A stretch of 19,340 bases of DNA. Origin: Pseudomonadota bacterium (GTDB taxonomy: Bacteria > Pseudomonadota > Alphaproteobacteria > Rhizobiales > Rhizobiaceae). Shown here piece by piece: positions 7,037 through 13,919 of the stretch. The stretch is taken from NCBI GenBank assembly GCA_023399635.1, contig JAEWOP010000094.1, positions 1-19,340 of the forward strand, read 5' to 3'. Every line of letters begins with the position of its first letter. Within the stretch, counting starts at the first letter, position 1. The notes beneath the pieces were generated by a model. That model searched no databases. It had not been told where the DNA came from and was given only the letters and a program-made list of their open reading frames with translations. A program made the position numbers and the translations under genes.

Positions 7037-7935
7037 TCAGTTTACGTAGAGGGTGTTCCGCGCTGGAATTTGGCCGTTGAAAGACATCGGCACCCCCTCA
7101 TTCGTCTCTGGATCAACCGCGTGAACGTGGAGGTGCGGCTCCGTCGTGTTCCCGGAATTGCCTACCTTGCCTAACGGGTCTCCGGCTGAAACCGGCGCCC
7201 CGACAGTAACCTGCACGCTGCCATGCTGGAGATGAGCAAGCTCGACATGAACCTCGCCGCAATCGATGATGACATGGTTGCCGCGTGGGTTCTCAGGGTC
7301 GGATCGTGGCGGGATCAGGTCCGGCAGGTCGTTCTGTGTGCCAATGACGTCGCCGGTACAAGGACTGACGACGGTTGTCCCAAAGATCAGGTATTGGTCA
7401 AGCTCCTCCGGAGCTAATCCAGTCGCGCGATAGCCGAAGCTGTTAATCCGGCTGATGTCCACCGCGTAGCGTTGCTCGCGGTGCGATGAATGATGATTGA
7501 GGAGGCTGATCCCACCGCCTTGGCCAACCATGTATCTGCCGCCCTCGAGCGGGAATGTAAACTCGCGGCTTCTTGCGGCGGGACGAGACCGTATAGCACA
7601 TAGCAGAGCGCGCCTCCGAACAACGCAAGCGAAACCATGGTCGTCCAGTGCTGCCGAAATGCTGGTAACTCCTGCACTATCCAAGGTCGCGACATGTGCG
7701 TTCTCAGCGACCACAGCACAGCGCCCAGAAATACGGCCATGAGTATGAAGCGCATATAATGCCCCGCCATATCCCAGCGGCCGACGAGGAACACGAGAGC
7801 AACGAGAACAGAAGACTCGGCGACATGTATCAACCAAGCGCCCTTCGTCGGTACATCGAGCCGTGCAACCCGCCACGAATATGCCAGCGGCATCCCAATG
7901 CAGACGATGATTAGCACGAGTACGATGAAAAACAT
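7037..7935 (-). pseudogene. membrane-anchored M23-family metallopeptidase, split by a frameshift
   Basis: One gene read in two frames. The N-terminal frame starts at ATG 7935, five bases after a strong GGAGG (7941-7945); a GTG at 7947 is less likely. It encodes four or five hydrophobic helices (FFIVLVLIIVCIG, VLVALVFLVG, FILMAVFLGAVLW, MVSLALFGGALCYVLYGLV) and reaches LVPPQEAA. The C-terminal frame resumes with REFTFPLEGGRYMVGQGGG and continues with QRYAVDIS, IFGTTVVSPCTGDVI, GNHVIIDCG, VELAHLQHGSV, GKVGNSGNT and PHLHVHAVD, the LytM/M23 fold with its HLH zinc motif. One missing base near 7566-7570 accounts for the switch. If the frameshift is a sequencing error, this is an intact peptidase of about 300 residues with an integral-membrane N-terminus, probably acting on peptidoglycan on the outer face of the inner membrane. 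The first-motif His is not in the usual HxxxD spacing, so catalytic status is unclear. Confidence 0.75.
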
Positions 7936-7947
7936 TGGCTCCTCCAC

Positions 7948-8102
7948 ATTCTCGCTGATGTCGGGATGAGGCGAGAGAGCGGCACAGGCATCGGGGCGGC
8001 CTTAGATCGTGGGATTTAGGCCATGATGTGTGATCTACGTCCGGCTATCTATGGACACGGCCTCGGGTGTTATTGCGCTGAACTCGTAACGACTCCACTC
8101 CG
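7948..8102. other. short gap between two minus-strand genes
   Basis: 155 bp separate the M23 pseudogene from the AraC-type gene. No gene or clear hairpin with a T-run was seen; it should hold the M23 promoter and the end of the AraC transcript. Confidence 0.3.
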
Positions 8103-8906
8103 CTAGCCCGGAGGTGTGGCTTGGAAATACTGTCCAGGCGAGGTCCCAAAGGCGGCTCTGAAGACGGCAATAAAGGCGCTGGGACCAGAATAACCGAGGG
8201 AGAAGGAGATGTCGCCAACGCTTTTGCCAGCGGCAAGCCATTCCACCGCCTTCAAGAGCTTTGCCTGCTGACGCCACGCGCGAAAACTCATGCCCGTCTC
8301 CGATTGAAAGTGCCTCTGGAAGCTTCGTGGCGACATGGCCGCACGAGACGCAAGTTCCTGGAGGGGCCATTCCTCGCCCGGCTGGTTGCGGATATCAGTC
8401 GCGATCGCCCGGAGTCGACCTGAGGTCGGTGAAGGAAGGGAGAGTGGTGCGACCTTGCTTATCTTGAGCTGATCGATGATGACGGCCGCAAGTCGTTCAG
8501 CGCGAGGAGTGCCGGCGTCGACACGAGGTATTTCCAGAAATGCGAGGATGAGTTCGCGCAGGAGCAGTGTAGTGCCGACAACCGAGACCTCTGACGGGAG
8601 GTCGAGGACCGCCTCGGGGCGGAAGAAGAGGTAACTGCGCTCGGTTTCCTGCAGGTAGGTGACTTCATGAAGGACACCGGACGGAACGAAGACCGCCCGC
8701 TCGGGTGGCACAATAAAATAACCGCCCTCGGTCTCAAGCCTCAGCGACCCGCGTACGATCTGAAAGAGCTGGGCGCGGTGGTGCGTGTGAAAAGTAAAAG
8801 TCTGGCCCGCGGGCTCTGATCCACCCTGACCGACAGCGGTAAACGGGTAATCTCCAACCGCATCTTCCGGCAGGTTCACGTTGATCAGGTTGTCACGCGC
8901 AATCAT
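8103..8906 (-). CDS. AraC-family transcriptional regulator with N-terminal cupin
   Basis: 267-residue regulator. The N-terminal cupin/AraC-binding domain (about 25-115) has HTHHRAQLFQIVRGS, EGGYFIVPPERAVFVPSG and LHEV, the pattern of the AraC subgroup with a small-ligand pocket. The C-terminal domain (about 165-262) carries two helix-turn-helix units (WPLQELASRAAMSPRSFQRH and SVGDISFSLGYSGPSAFIAV) and ends in the family-typical FRAAFGTSPGQYF. It is transcribed away from the DUF1127/ABM pair, with a perfect palindrome 20 bp upstream of its start, so it may regulate itself and those genes. The usual partner of this subgroup, a transporter, is not adjacent. The ligand is unknown. Confidence 0.92.
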   Translation of the reverse strand: MIARDNLINVNLPEDAVGDYPFTAVGQGGSEPAGQTFTFHTHHRAQLFQIVRGSLRLETEGGYFIVPPERAVFVPSGVLHEVTYLQETERSYLFFRPEAVLDLPSEVSVVGTTLLLRELILAFLEIPRVDAGTPRAERLAAVIIDQLKISKVAPLSLPSPTSGRLRAIATDIRNQPGEEWPLQELASRAAMSPRSFQRHFQSETGMSFRAWRQQAKLLKAVEWLAAGKSVGDISFSLGYSGPSAFIAVFRAAFGTSPGQYFQATPPG

Positions 8907-8925
8907 GGCGGCTCCCAGACACTTT

Positions 8926-8940
8926 TTGACAGGATGTCAA
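8926..8940. promoter_or_regulatory. perfect palindrome TTGACA-GGA-TGTCAA, candidate operator
   Basis: Six-base arms around GGA lie in the divergent gap between the AraC-type gene (start 8906) and the DUF1127 gene. Each arm is also a consensus -35 hexamer, one per strand, but no good -10 hexamer is found 17 bases away on the plus strand. I therefore read it as a possible regulator site rather than a proven promoter. AraC proteins more often use direct repeats, which lowers confidence that the adjacent regulator is the ligand. Confidence 0.4.
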
Positions 8941-9003
8941 TAACAGGTCCAGGAGCAAATGCGTAGACTAATGGTCACAGCAACCGAAGCTGGAGACTTA
9001 GTC

Positions 9004-9384
9004 ATGTTGATAGAACAACTCGACCTGTTTGAGCGGGCGTTTCGCAGCCTTGCGGGATTGCTTGCTCGATGGTGGCAACAAGAAATGACCGAACACGAAC
9101 TACAGTGTCTTTCCGATCGCGATCTGACCGACATAGGTATAGCTCGAAACGAAATCCGAAAGCTGGCGCATGAACGCACCAGGATCATTGCCAGCCCGAG
9201 ACGAGCCCCAACGACTGGAAGTCAGACATCGACCCCGGCGATGTCAGCGTTTCGCGATCCGCTTGCCAATCCTTTGGCGAACCGGTCATCAACTAGGCTC
9301 TGCGCGACCGCGACCACAATACAGGAGATCCATGATGAGGCAGGTATTATAGATGAGATAGTTGAGCTCTTAGCTACGAGATAG
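9004..9384 (+). CDS. DUF1127 domain protein with long C-terminal extension
   Basis: Small basic protein (126 residues from this start). Residues about 12-55 hold the DUF1127 (YjiS-like) pattern: LARWWQQEMTEHELQCLSDR, then DLTDIGIARNEIRKLA. In alphaproteobacteria DUF1127 proteins are short Arg-rich proteins; some have been linked to RNA turnover and to phosphate or carbon metabolism. Here about 65 extra residues follow, Ser/Thr/Arg-rich and then acidic (IQEIHDEAGIIDEIVELL), with no recognised domain. I prefer ATG 9004 because GGAGA (8992-8996) is seven bases upstream and relatives begin just before the domain. ATG 8959 with AGGAG three bases away would add 15 residues. The next gene starts 11 bp after the stop, so the two form an operon. 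Confidence 0.8.
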   Translation: MLIEQLDLFERAFRSLAGLLARWWQQEMTEHELQCLSDRDLTDIGIARNEIRKLAHERTRIIASPRRAPTTGSQTSTPAMSAFRDPLANPLANRSSTRLCATATTIQEIHDEAGIIDEIVELLATR

Positions 9385-9395
9385 AAGGAAGCACC

Positions 9396-9713
9396 ATGAT
9401 CAAGCGGATTTGGAACGGGTATACAACACTCGACAATGCAGAGGCCTATGAGCACCTGCTTCACACAGTGGTCTTCGCCGGGATCGAGGCAAAACGGATA
9501 CCGGGATATCGTTCGATCGAACTGTTGAGGCGGACCGTAGGCGACGAGGTGCAGTTCACGACTGTGATGGAATTCGATTCACTTGACAACGTCATCGCGT
9601 TTCAGGGTGAGGACTACGAGGCTGCCTATGTGCCCGAAGAAGCACGCAAGCTGCTCAAACATTGGGACGAGCGGTCCACACATCACGAAGTGCGCCAGGT
9701 AAGGCGCTATTAG
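9396..9713 (+). CDS. small antibiotic-biosynthesis-monooxygenase-like (ABM/dimeric alpha-beta barrel) protein
   Basis: 105 residues with a ferredoxin-like alpha/beta pattern: an N-terminal MIKRIWNGYTT strand, a long helix (AEAYEHLLHTVVFAGIEAKR), then PGYRSIELLRRTVGDEVQFT and TVMEFDSLDNVIAFQGEDYE, closing with a helix that ends RKLLKHWDERSTHHEV. This matches small ABM-superfamily proteins, which form dimers and act as monooxygenases or stress proteins, often without a known substrate. AAGGAAG lies just before ATG 9396. It probably shares a transcript with the DUF1127 gene. The specific reaction cannot be told from sequence. Confidence 0.75.
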   Translation: MIKRIWNGYTTLDNAEAYEHLLHTVVFAGIEAKRIPGYRSIELLRRTVGDEVQFTTVMEFDSLDNVIAFQGEDYEAAYVPEEARKLLKHWDERSTHHEVRQVRRY

Positions 9714-10087
9714 CGGCGTTCAGCGTGAGGAGGAGAGAACCACTTTTGGAGCCTAGGAAATCAACCTGAAGGATCATTTTGGGCGGTGCTCAAGTCCGCT
9801 TTGGGCCGCCAGCGGAAATGATTTCCGCTTTGCGCCTTCATGTCTGCCGTAGAAGCGAAGTCTTATCCGACCGAAAAGCGGACATCGTTAGAGTCGAAAG
9901 GTGGCGCGCTGTCAGGGCGCCTTAGGAGATCACGAAGTTTCCAGCCTGATGCGTTACGACTCGATCGGTGCGCCCGGATCTAGGCATTTCTTGCATAAGC
10001 CTGCGGGAAAAAATGAATTGGCCAGCAGCGCTCCTCCTTTCCTATCATCGGCGCGTACGATGTTAGGCGCAGCGGAGAGGGAGCAGA
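9714..10087 (+). other. 374-bp gap upstream of the transaminase operon
   Basis: No convincing gene. The left half holds nested inverted repeats (separate entry, 9794-9883). The right half must hold the promoter of the downstream operon; a weak candidate is TTGGCC (10018) and TATCAT (10043) with a 19-base spacer. A plus-strand open frame at 9901-10113 has no ribosome site and runs into the transaminase start, so I do not accept it. Confidence 0.4.
9794..9883 (+). repeat. alternating TCCGCT / AGCGGA inverted elements
   Basis: Four hexamers alternate in orientation: TCCGCT (9795-9800), AGCGGA (9811-9816), TCCGCT (9824-9829) and AGCGGA (9877-9882). The middle pair is part of a perfect palindrome, AGCGGAAAT-G-ATTTCCGCT (9811-9829). 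The outer pair extends to GTCCGCTTT / AAAGCGGAC (9794-9802, 9875-9883). Transcribed, AGCGGA at 9811 could pair with either neighbour, giving mutually exclusive hairpins. It may be an attenuator-like leader, a terminator for the upstream pair, or a dispersed intergenic repeat. Confidence 0.6.
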
Positions 10088-10951
10088 ATGGGAAGGATCG
10101 TCTATGTCCATGATGGCTTTGTGCCCGACGAGGAGGCCAGCATTAGTCTCTTTGATCGGGGCTTCCTGTTTGGCGACGCCGTTTACGAGGTAACGGCGGT
10201 AATCAACGGGCGAATGATCGACAATGATCTGCACCTTGCCCGCCTTGAGCGTTCGCTAAGGGAACTTGCCATTTCCCTTCCTTATTCCATGGACACCATC
10301 GAGGGAATTCAGCAGCAGTTGATCACTCGCAATAGCTTGCAAGAGGGAACTGTTTATCTGCAGGTGTCCCGTGGGGAGGCAGAGCGTGATTTCTACTATT
10401 CGGACAGGCTCACTCCGCGGCTTGTCGGCTTCACGCAAACTAAAAGGCTGGTTGGCACCAAAGCCCAGCAGGACGGCATTTCGGTAGACCTCGCGGAGGA
10501 TCCACGTTGGCAGCGGCGCGATATCAAGACTGCCATGTTGCTTGGCCAGGTCATGGCCAAACAGACTTCGCGCGCCCGCGGCTTCAACGATGTCTGGCTG
10601 GTAGAAGACGGGCTTGTGACGGAAGGTGCCTCCTCGACGGCTTATATCATTACCGCTGACAGGCGGATCGTTACACGTGCGCCGTCACAGGCGACACTTC
10701 CGGGCTGTGCCCGGAGTGCTATCACCCGCCTGTGCGTCGCCCAGGACATGGTAGTGGAAGAACGTGCTTTCTCACCGGAAGAGGCGCAGAGCGCGGTCGA
10801 AGCTTTCCAAACATCCGCTTCCAGTCTCGTGACGCCTGTTGTGCGGATCGGCACCCGGACGATTGGCAATGGTCACGTCGGCCCGATGACGCGGAAGCTG
10901 CAGGCTCTCTACCTGGAGGCCGTCGGGGTTCCATGCCGGGAGAACTTATAG
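10088..10951 (+). CDS. dat: D-amino-acid transaminase (class IV PLP aminotransferase)
   Basis: 287-residue fold-type IV PLP enzyme, close in length to bacterial D-alanine transaminase. The N-terminal domain has the family pattern VPDEEASISLFDRGFLFGDA-VYE (about 13-34). The PLP lysine is Lys147 in RRDIKTAMLL, the counterpart of the RxDIKxxxLL motif of D-amino-acid and related class IV enzymes. VWLVEDGLVTEGASST is the usual cofactor-phosphate region. It should move the amino group from D-alanine or another D-amino acid to 2-oxoglutarate in the cytosol. Branched-chain aminotransferase and aminodeoxychorismate lyase are relatives; the RRDIK motif and the D-peptidase neighbours favour D-specificity. 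GGAGAGGGAG lies just upstream of ATG 10088. The next gene starts 13 bp after the stop. Confidence 0.9.
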   Translation: MGRIVYVHDGFVPDEEASISLFDRGFLFGDAVYEVTAVINGRMIDNDLHLARLERSLRELAISLPYSMDTIEGIQQQLITRNSLQEGTVYLQVSRGEAERDFYYSDRLTPRLVGFTQTKRLVGTKAQQDGISVDLAEDPRWQRRDIKTAMLLGQVMAKQTSRARGFNDVWLVEDGLVTEGASSTAYIITADRRIVTRAPSQATLPGCARSAITRLCVAQDMVVEERAFSPEEAQSAVEAFQTSASSLVTPVVRIGTRTIGNGHVGPMTRKLQALYLEAVGVPCRENL

Positions 10952-10964
10952 AGTGGGGGAGGGA

Positions 10965-12002
10965 ATGAAGACAGCGCGAGAATGGGGACTGATGCCTGAG
11001 GGGAGGCTGCGACCAGGCCCGGGCAACGCTATCACCGACGTTGCCGGCGTTGCGGTTGGCCATCACTCTCTACGGGGTAACGGATTGTTCACGGGAGTCA
11101 CAGCCATCGTCCCACATCCCGGCGACGTCTTCCGTCTGAAGCCGCGGGCAGCCGTCGAAGTCATCAACGGCTTCGGGAAGTCGGTCGGGTTGATGCAGGT
11201 GGCCGAACTCGGCACCATCGAGACGCCGATTCTGCTCACCAACACATTCGGAGTTGCCGCCTGCACGGAGGCGCTGATCCGCCGCGCAATTGCCGCCAAC
11301 CCGGCCATCGGACGCAAGACCTCCACAGTCAACGCGCTTGTCTGCGAGTGCAATGACGGCAGTATCAGTGATATTCAGGCTCTTGCGGTGACGCCAGCCG
11401 ACGCTGAAACGGCGCTGGATGCCGCCAGGAACGGTTCGGTGGAGCAGGGAGCGGTCGGAGCTGGCTCCGGCATGACGGCCTTCGGCTTTAAGGCCGGCAT
11501 CGGCACGGCCTCACGACGGATGCCGATAGGAAGGCGCGACTTCATGCTTGGCGTCCTGGTGCTGGCAAATTTTGGCGGGGCCGGCGACCTCATCCTGCCG
11601 GATGGCCGCAGGCCTGATCCGCGTGCACCAGCGCATCCCGAGCGCGGCTCCATCATCGTCGTCATGGCAACGGACCTTCCACTAGGCGACCGTCAGTTGC
11701 AGCGTGTCGCGCGGCGTGGCGGAGCGGGGCTCGCCCGCCTGGGCGCGTTCTGGGGCCATGGCAGCGGCGACGTCGTCCTTTGCTTCACGACCGCCAACCC
11801 CGTGGAGCACGATCCGGCAGAGGCCTTTGGGACCCAGGAGCGGCTTGCCGACGATCACATCGATATCGTCTTCCGCGCTGCCGCCGAAGCGACGCAGGAA
11901 GCGGTTCTGAACGCACTTTGCACGGCGCCGGCAACGCGCGGGCGCAACGGCCGACTTTATCCGTCACTGGCAGACTGGCTGAAGGAGAACCCTGTTCCAT
12001 GA
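10965..12002 (+). CDS. P1-family peptidase (DmpA/BapA-like aminopeptidase, Ntn-type)
   Basis: 345 residues from ATG 10965; a GTG at 10953 would add four, but the GGGGGAGGG stretch between them is more likely the ribosome site. The protein starts with the family pattern PEGRLRPGPGNAITDVAGVAVGH (residues 10-32, split here only by reading). It continues with GVTAIVPHPGD, VINGFGKSVGLMQVAELG, TPILLTNTFGV, VGAGSGMTAFGFKAGIG and, in the C-terminal part, PERGSIIVVMATDLPL. In DmpA the precursor is cut before a Ser that becomes the N-terminal nucleophile; Gly228-Ser229 in ERGSII is the matching site. Known members hydrolyse N-terminal residues from peptides and amides, including D-amino-acid esters and beta-peptides. 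It has no signal peptide, so it acts on imported peptides in the cytosol. The stop overlaps the next start as ATGA, indicating translational coupling. Confidence 0.92.
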   Translation: MKTAREWGLMPEGRLRPGPGNAITDVAGVAVGHHSLRGNGLFTGVTAIVPHPGDVFRLKPRAAVEVINGFGKSVGLMQVAELGTIETPILLTNTFGVAACTEALIRRAIAANPAIGRKTSTVNALVCECNDGSISDIQALAVTPADAETALDAARNGSVEQGAVGAGSGMTAFGFKAGIGTASRRMPIGRRDFMLGVLVLANFGGAGDLILPDGRRPDPRAPAHPERGSIIVVMATDLPLGDRQLQRVARRGGAGLARLGAFWGHGSGDVVLCFTTANPVEHDPAEAFGTQERLADDHIDIVFRAAAEATQEAVLNALCTAPATRGRNGRLYPSLADWLKENPVP

Positions 12003-12799
12003 AAGTCTTCATTTCCGCAGACATCGAAGGTACGGCCGGAATCAGCCACTGGAACGAGGCCGAGCGAACCCATCCCGACTGGCTTGAGGTCCGTAGTCTG
12101 ATGACCGCCGAAGTACTGGCCGCCTGCGAGGGTGCGCGAGCCGCTGGCGCAACGGAAGTGGTGATCAAGGACGCCCATGACACCGGTCGCAATCTGATCC
12201 TCGACCGGCTGCCAGACTATGCCCGCATTATACGCGGATGGTCCGGCCATCCTGATGAGATGATGTTCGGGATCGACGAAAGCTTTGCTGCTGCAATCTA
12301 TACCGGCTACCATTCAAAGGCCGGTACAGAAGCAAACCCGCTCGCTCATACGTCGAACATGCGCATCTCCCGACTGTTGCTCAATGGTGAGGTTGCTTCG
12401 GAATTCACGTTCAATGCGTTGTGTGCCGCGAGCTATGGCGTGCCATCCGTCTTTCTTTCTGGCGACGCTGGTATCTGCGCAGAAGCGCAAGCAATGGTGC
12501 CGGGCCTTGCCGTCCTCAAGACCCTGGAGGGCACGGGCAAAGCAACCACGTCGATTTCCCCCGCCTGGTCTCGCCGTTCCATTCGCGAAGGCGTAGCAGC
12601 GGTGCTTTCGGGAGATTTTGCACAGGCGCTTCCCGTGTCGCCGGATTACCACGAGGTCGTCATCGAGTTCAACACGCCGACAGAGGCCTACCGTGCCGGA
12701 TGGTATCCGGGTGCGAAAGCCAACGGTCCTCGCTCGGTGGCCTTCGACCATCGTGACTTCCGGGAGATCCTGCGGGCGTTGTTATTCATGAAGCTCTGA
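11999..12799 (+). CDS. dppA: M55-family D-aminopeptidase (DppA-like)
   Basis: 266-residue cytosolic zinc peptidase of the family of Bacillus subtilis DppA, which releases N-terminal D-residues such as D-Ala from D-Ala-D-Ala. Metal and catalytic residues sit almost exactly where DppA has them: Asp8 and Glu10 in ISADIEGTAG, His60 in KDAHDTG, His105 in TGYHSKAGT, His117 (catalytic) in PLAHTS, and a Glu in NGEVASEF (residue 135). The start is ATG 11999, overlapping the preceding stop; the open frame extends further upstream inside the P1 gene but that part is a shadow. It ends 18 bp inside the 3' end of the convergent LysR gene. In B. subtilis dppA heads a dipeptide-transporter operon; here a dipeptide transporter follows about 2.8 kb downstream. 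Confidence 0.93.
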   Translation: MKVFISADIEGTAGISHWNEAERTHPDWLEVRSLMTAEVLAACEGARAAGATEVVIKDAHDTGRNLILDRLPDYARIIRGWSGHPDEMMFGIDESFAAAIYTGYHSKAGTEANPLAHTSNMRISRLLLNGEVASEFTFNALCAASYGVPSVFLSGDAGICAEAQAMVPGLAVLKTLEGTGKATTSISPAWSRRSIREGVAAVLSGDFAQALPVSPDYHEVVIEFNTPTEAYRAGWYPGAKANGPRSVAFDHRDFREILRALLFMKL

Positions 12800-13741
12800 C
12801 TGGTCCGGCCGTTCCAGCATCTGCTGCGCGCTCCGCCAGAGGTCCTCGACCCTGATGTTACGAGGTGAGGCATGTCGGTAGAGACGGATTTCGAGGTCGA
12901 GGTTCCAGTTTTCGTCTGCGGAAGCGGGCACGAGACGTCCTGCCTCTATGTCCTCGCGCGCAAGACTTTCAGGAAGCCAGCACAATCCGGCGCCGGTGAC
13001 AGCCATGTTCATCAGGCCTGCGCTTATCGTGTTTTCGTGGGTGGTACGGCGGCGAAAGGGCGGACGGCGGAGAAGGAGGCGCGACAAGGCGACGCCAAAG
13101 AAGGAATTGAACCCGTAACCGAGGTAGGGAATGGCAAGCCGCGGCTGCGCAACGGCACTGTCGAGGATGTTGCGACCCTCTCGCATGACGCCGGATAGCT
13201 CAATCTTGTCCGCAACTAGCGGGATCAGCCGGTCCCGACCGACGGTCAGCGAGGCAAATTGCCCCCTGGCAAGATGAAAAGGCACCTCGGGATGGGCATA
13301 CGCCAAGAAGAAATCGGCCTCGTCGTTGACGAGAGCGTCAAGATTGGCTTCGATACCGCCACGATCGGCGATGAGTGAGGTATTGAACGCGCCGTGGCTG
13401 GAGTCGTCCAGCGCCTGCAGCCAGCGGGGAAAGAACGTCACAGTCAACGTGTGCAGCGCTGCAAAACGTATCAGCCCCGGCTCGTGCGACGGCCGAAGTG
13501 TTTCCCGGGCCGCGTAAAACGTGCGGATTGCCTCCTGCGCGACCGGCAGAAAGCTGCGTCCGGCTGGCGTGAGCTCCGCGGGCATGGTTGCGCGGCTGAT
13601 AAGTGTTGCGCCCAACCAGCTTTCCAACTGCTTGATGCGTCGGCTAAAGGCCGGCTGCGTCACATTGCGTGCCTCGGCGGCGCGCGAGAAGCTGGATGTG
13701 TCGGCAAGCGCGACGAAATCTTCCAGCCATTTGATTTCCAC
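12782..13741 (-). CDS. LysR-family transcriptional regulator
   Basis: 319 residues starting at GTG 13741, seven bases after GGGAG. The winged helix-turn-helix is at residues 1-60 (KWLEDFVALADTSSFSRAAE, ARNVTQPAFSRRIKQLE), followed by the usual linker helix and a periplasmic-binding-like effector domain with LIPLVADKI, GAGLCWLPESLA and a C-terminal helix near WRSAQQMLE. The MExKWLxDF opening and RNVTQPAFSRRI resemble the subgroup containing E. coli HypT (YjiE). It is convergent with the DppA gene (18-bp overlap) and divergent from the amidohydrolase gene, a standard LysR layout that points to control of the amidohydrolase-transporter half and perhaps of the peptidase half. Confidence 0.93.
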   Translation of the reverse strand: MEIKWLEDFVALADTSSFSRAAEARNVTQPAFSRRIKQLESWLGATLISRATMPAELTPAGRSFLPVAQEAIRTFYAARETLRPSHEPGLIRFAALHTLTVTFFPRWLQALDDSSHGAFNTSLIADRGGIEANLDALVNDEADFFLAYAHPEVPFHLARGQFASLTVGRDRLIPLVADKIELSGVMREGRNILDSAVAQPRLAIPYLGYGFNSFFGVALSRLLLRRPPFRRRTTHENTISAGLMNMAVTGAGLCWLPESLAREDIEAGRLVPASADENWNLDLEIRLYRHASPRNIRVEDLWRSAQQMLERPDQSELHE

Positions 13742-13806
13742 AGGCTCGCTCCCATTGTCCTGATTTACAAAAGCGGCTCATAGTAAGTCATTCAAGATGC
13801 AGGCCT

Positions 13807-13821
13807 ATGCGATTTGTGCAT
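13807..13821. promoter_or_regulatory. LysR-type T-N11-A box (ATGC-N7-GCAT)
   Basis: A perfect dyad ATGC GATTTGT GCAT lies 66 bp upstream of the LysR start and about 100 bp upstream of the amidohydrolase start, in their divergent 178-bp gap. It meets the T-N11-A rule of LysR recognition sites. A direct repeat TTGTGC (13814-13819 and 13826-13831, 12-bp period) overlaps its right half. Confidence 0.5.
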
Positions 13822-13919
13822 GGCATTGTGCGAAAAGCGAATTGGCCAAGGCAGGCTCGAGCTTTCACCTTGCACGGGGGAGCGGTGCCCGGATCTAGGT
13901 ACCGGCTAGGGAGCGTTGA

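Noticed and set aside
9901..10113. Plus-strand frame of 70 codons before the transaminase
   Set aside because: No ribosome site, runs into the transaminase start in another frame, and has no protein-like features.
11780..11998. N-terminal extension of the DppA-like frame
   Set aside because: It is a shadow of the P1 peptidase gene; the conserved DppA N-terminus begins at ATG 11999 and the metal residues number correctly only from there.
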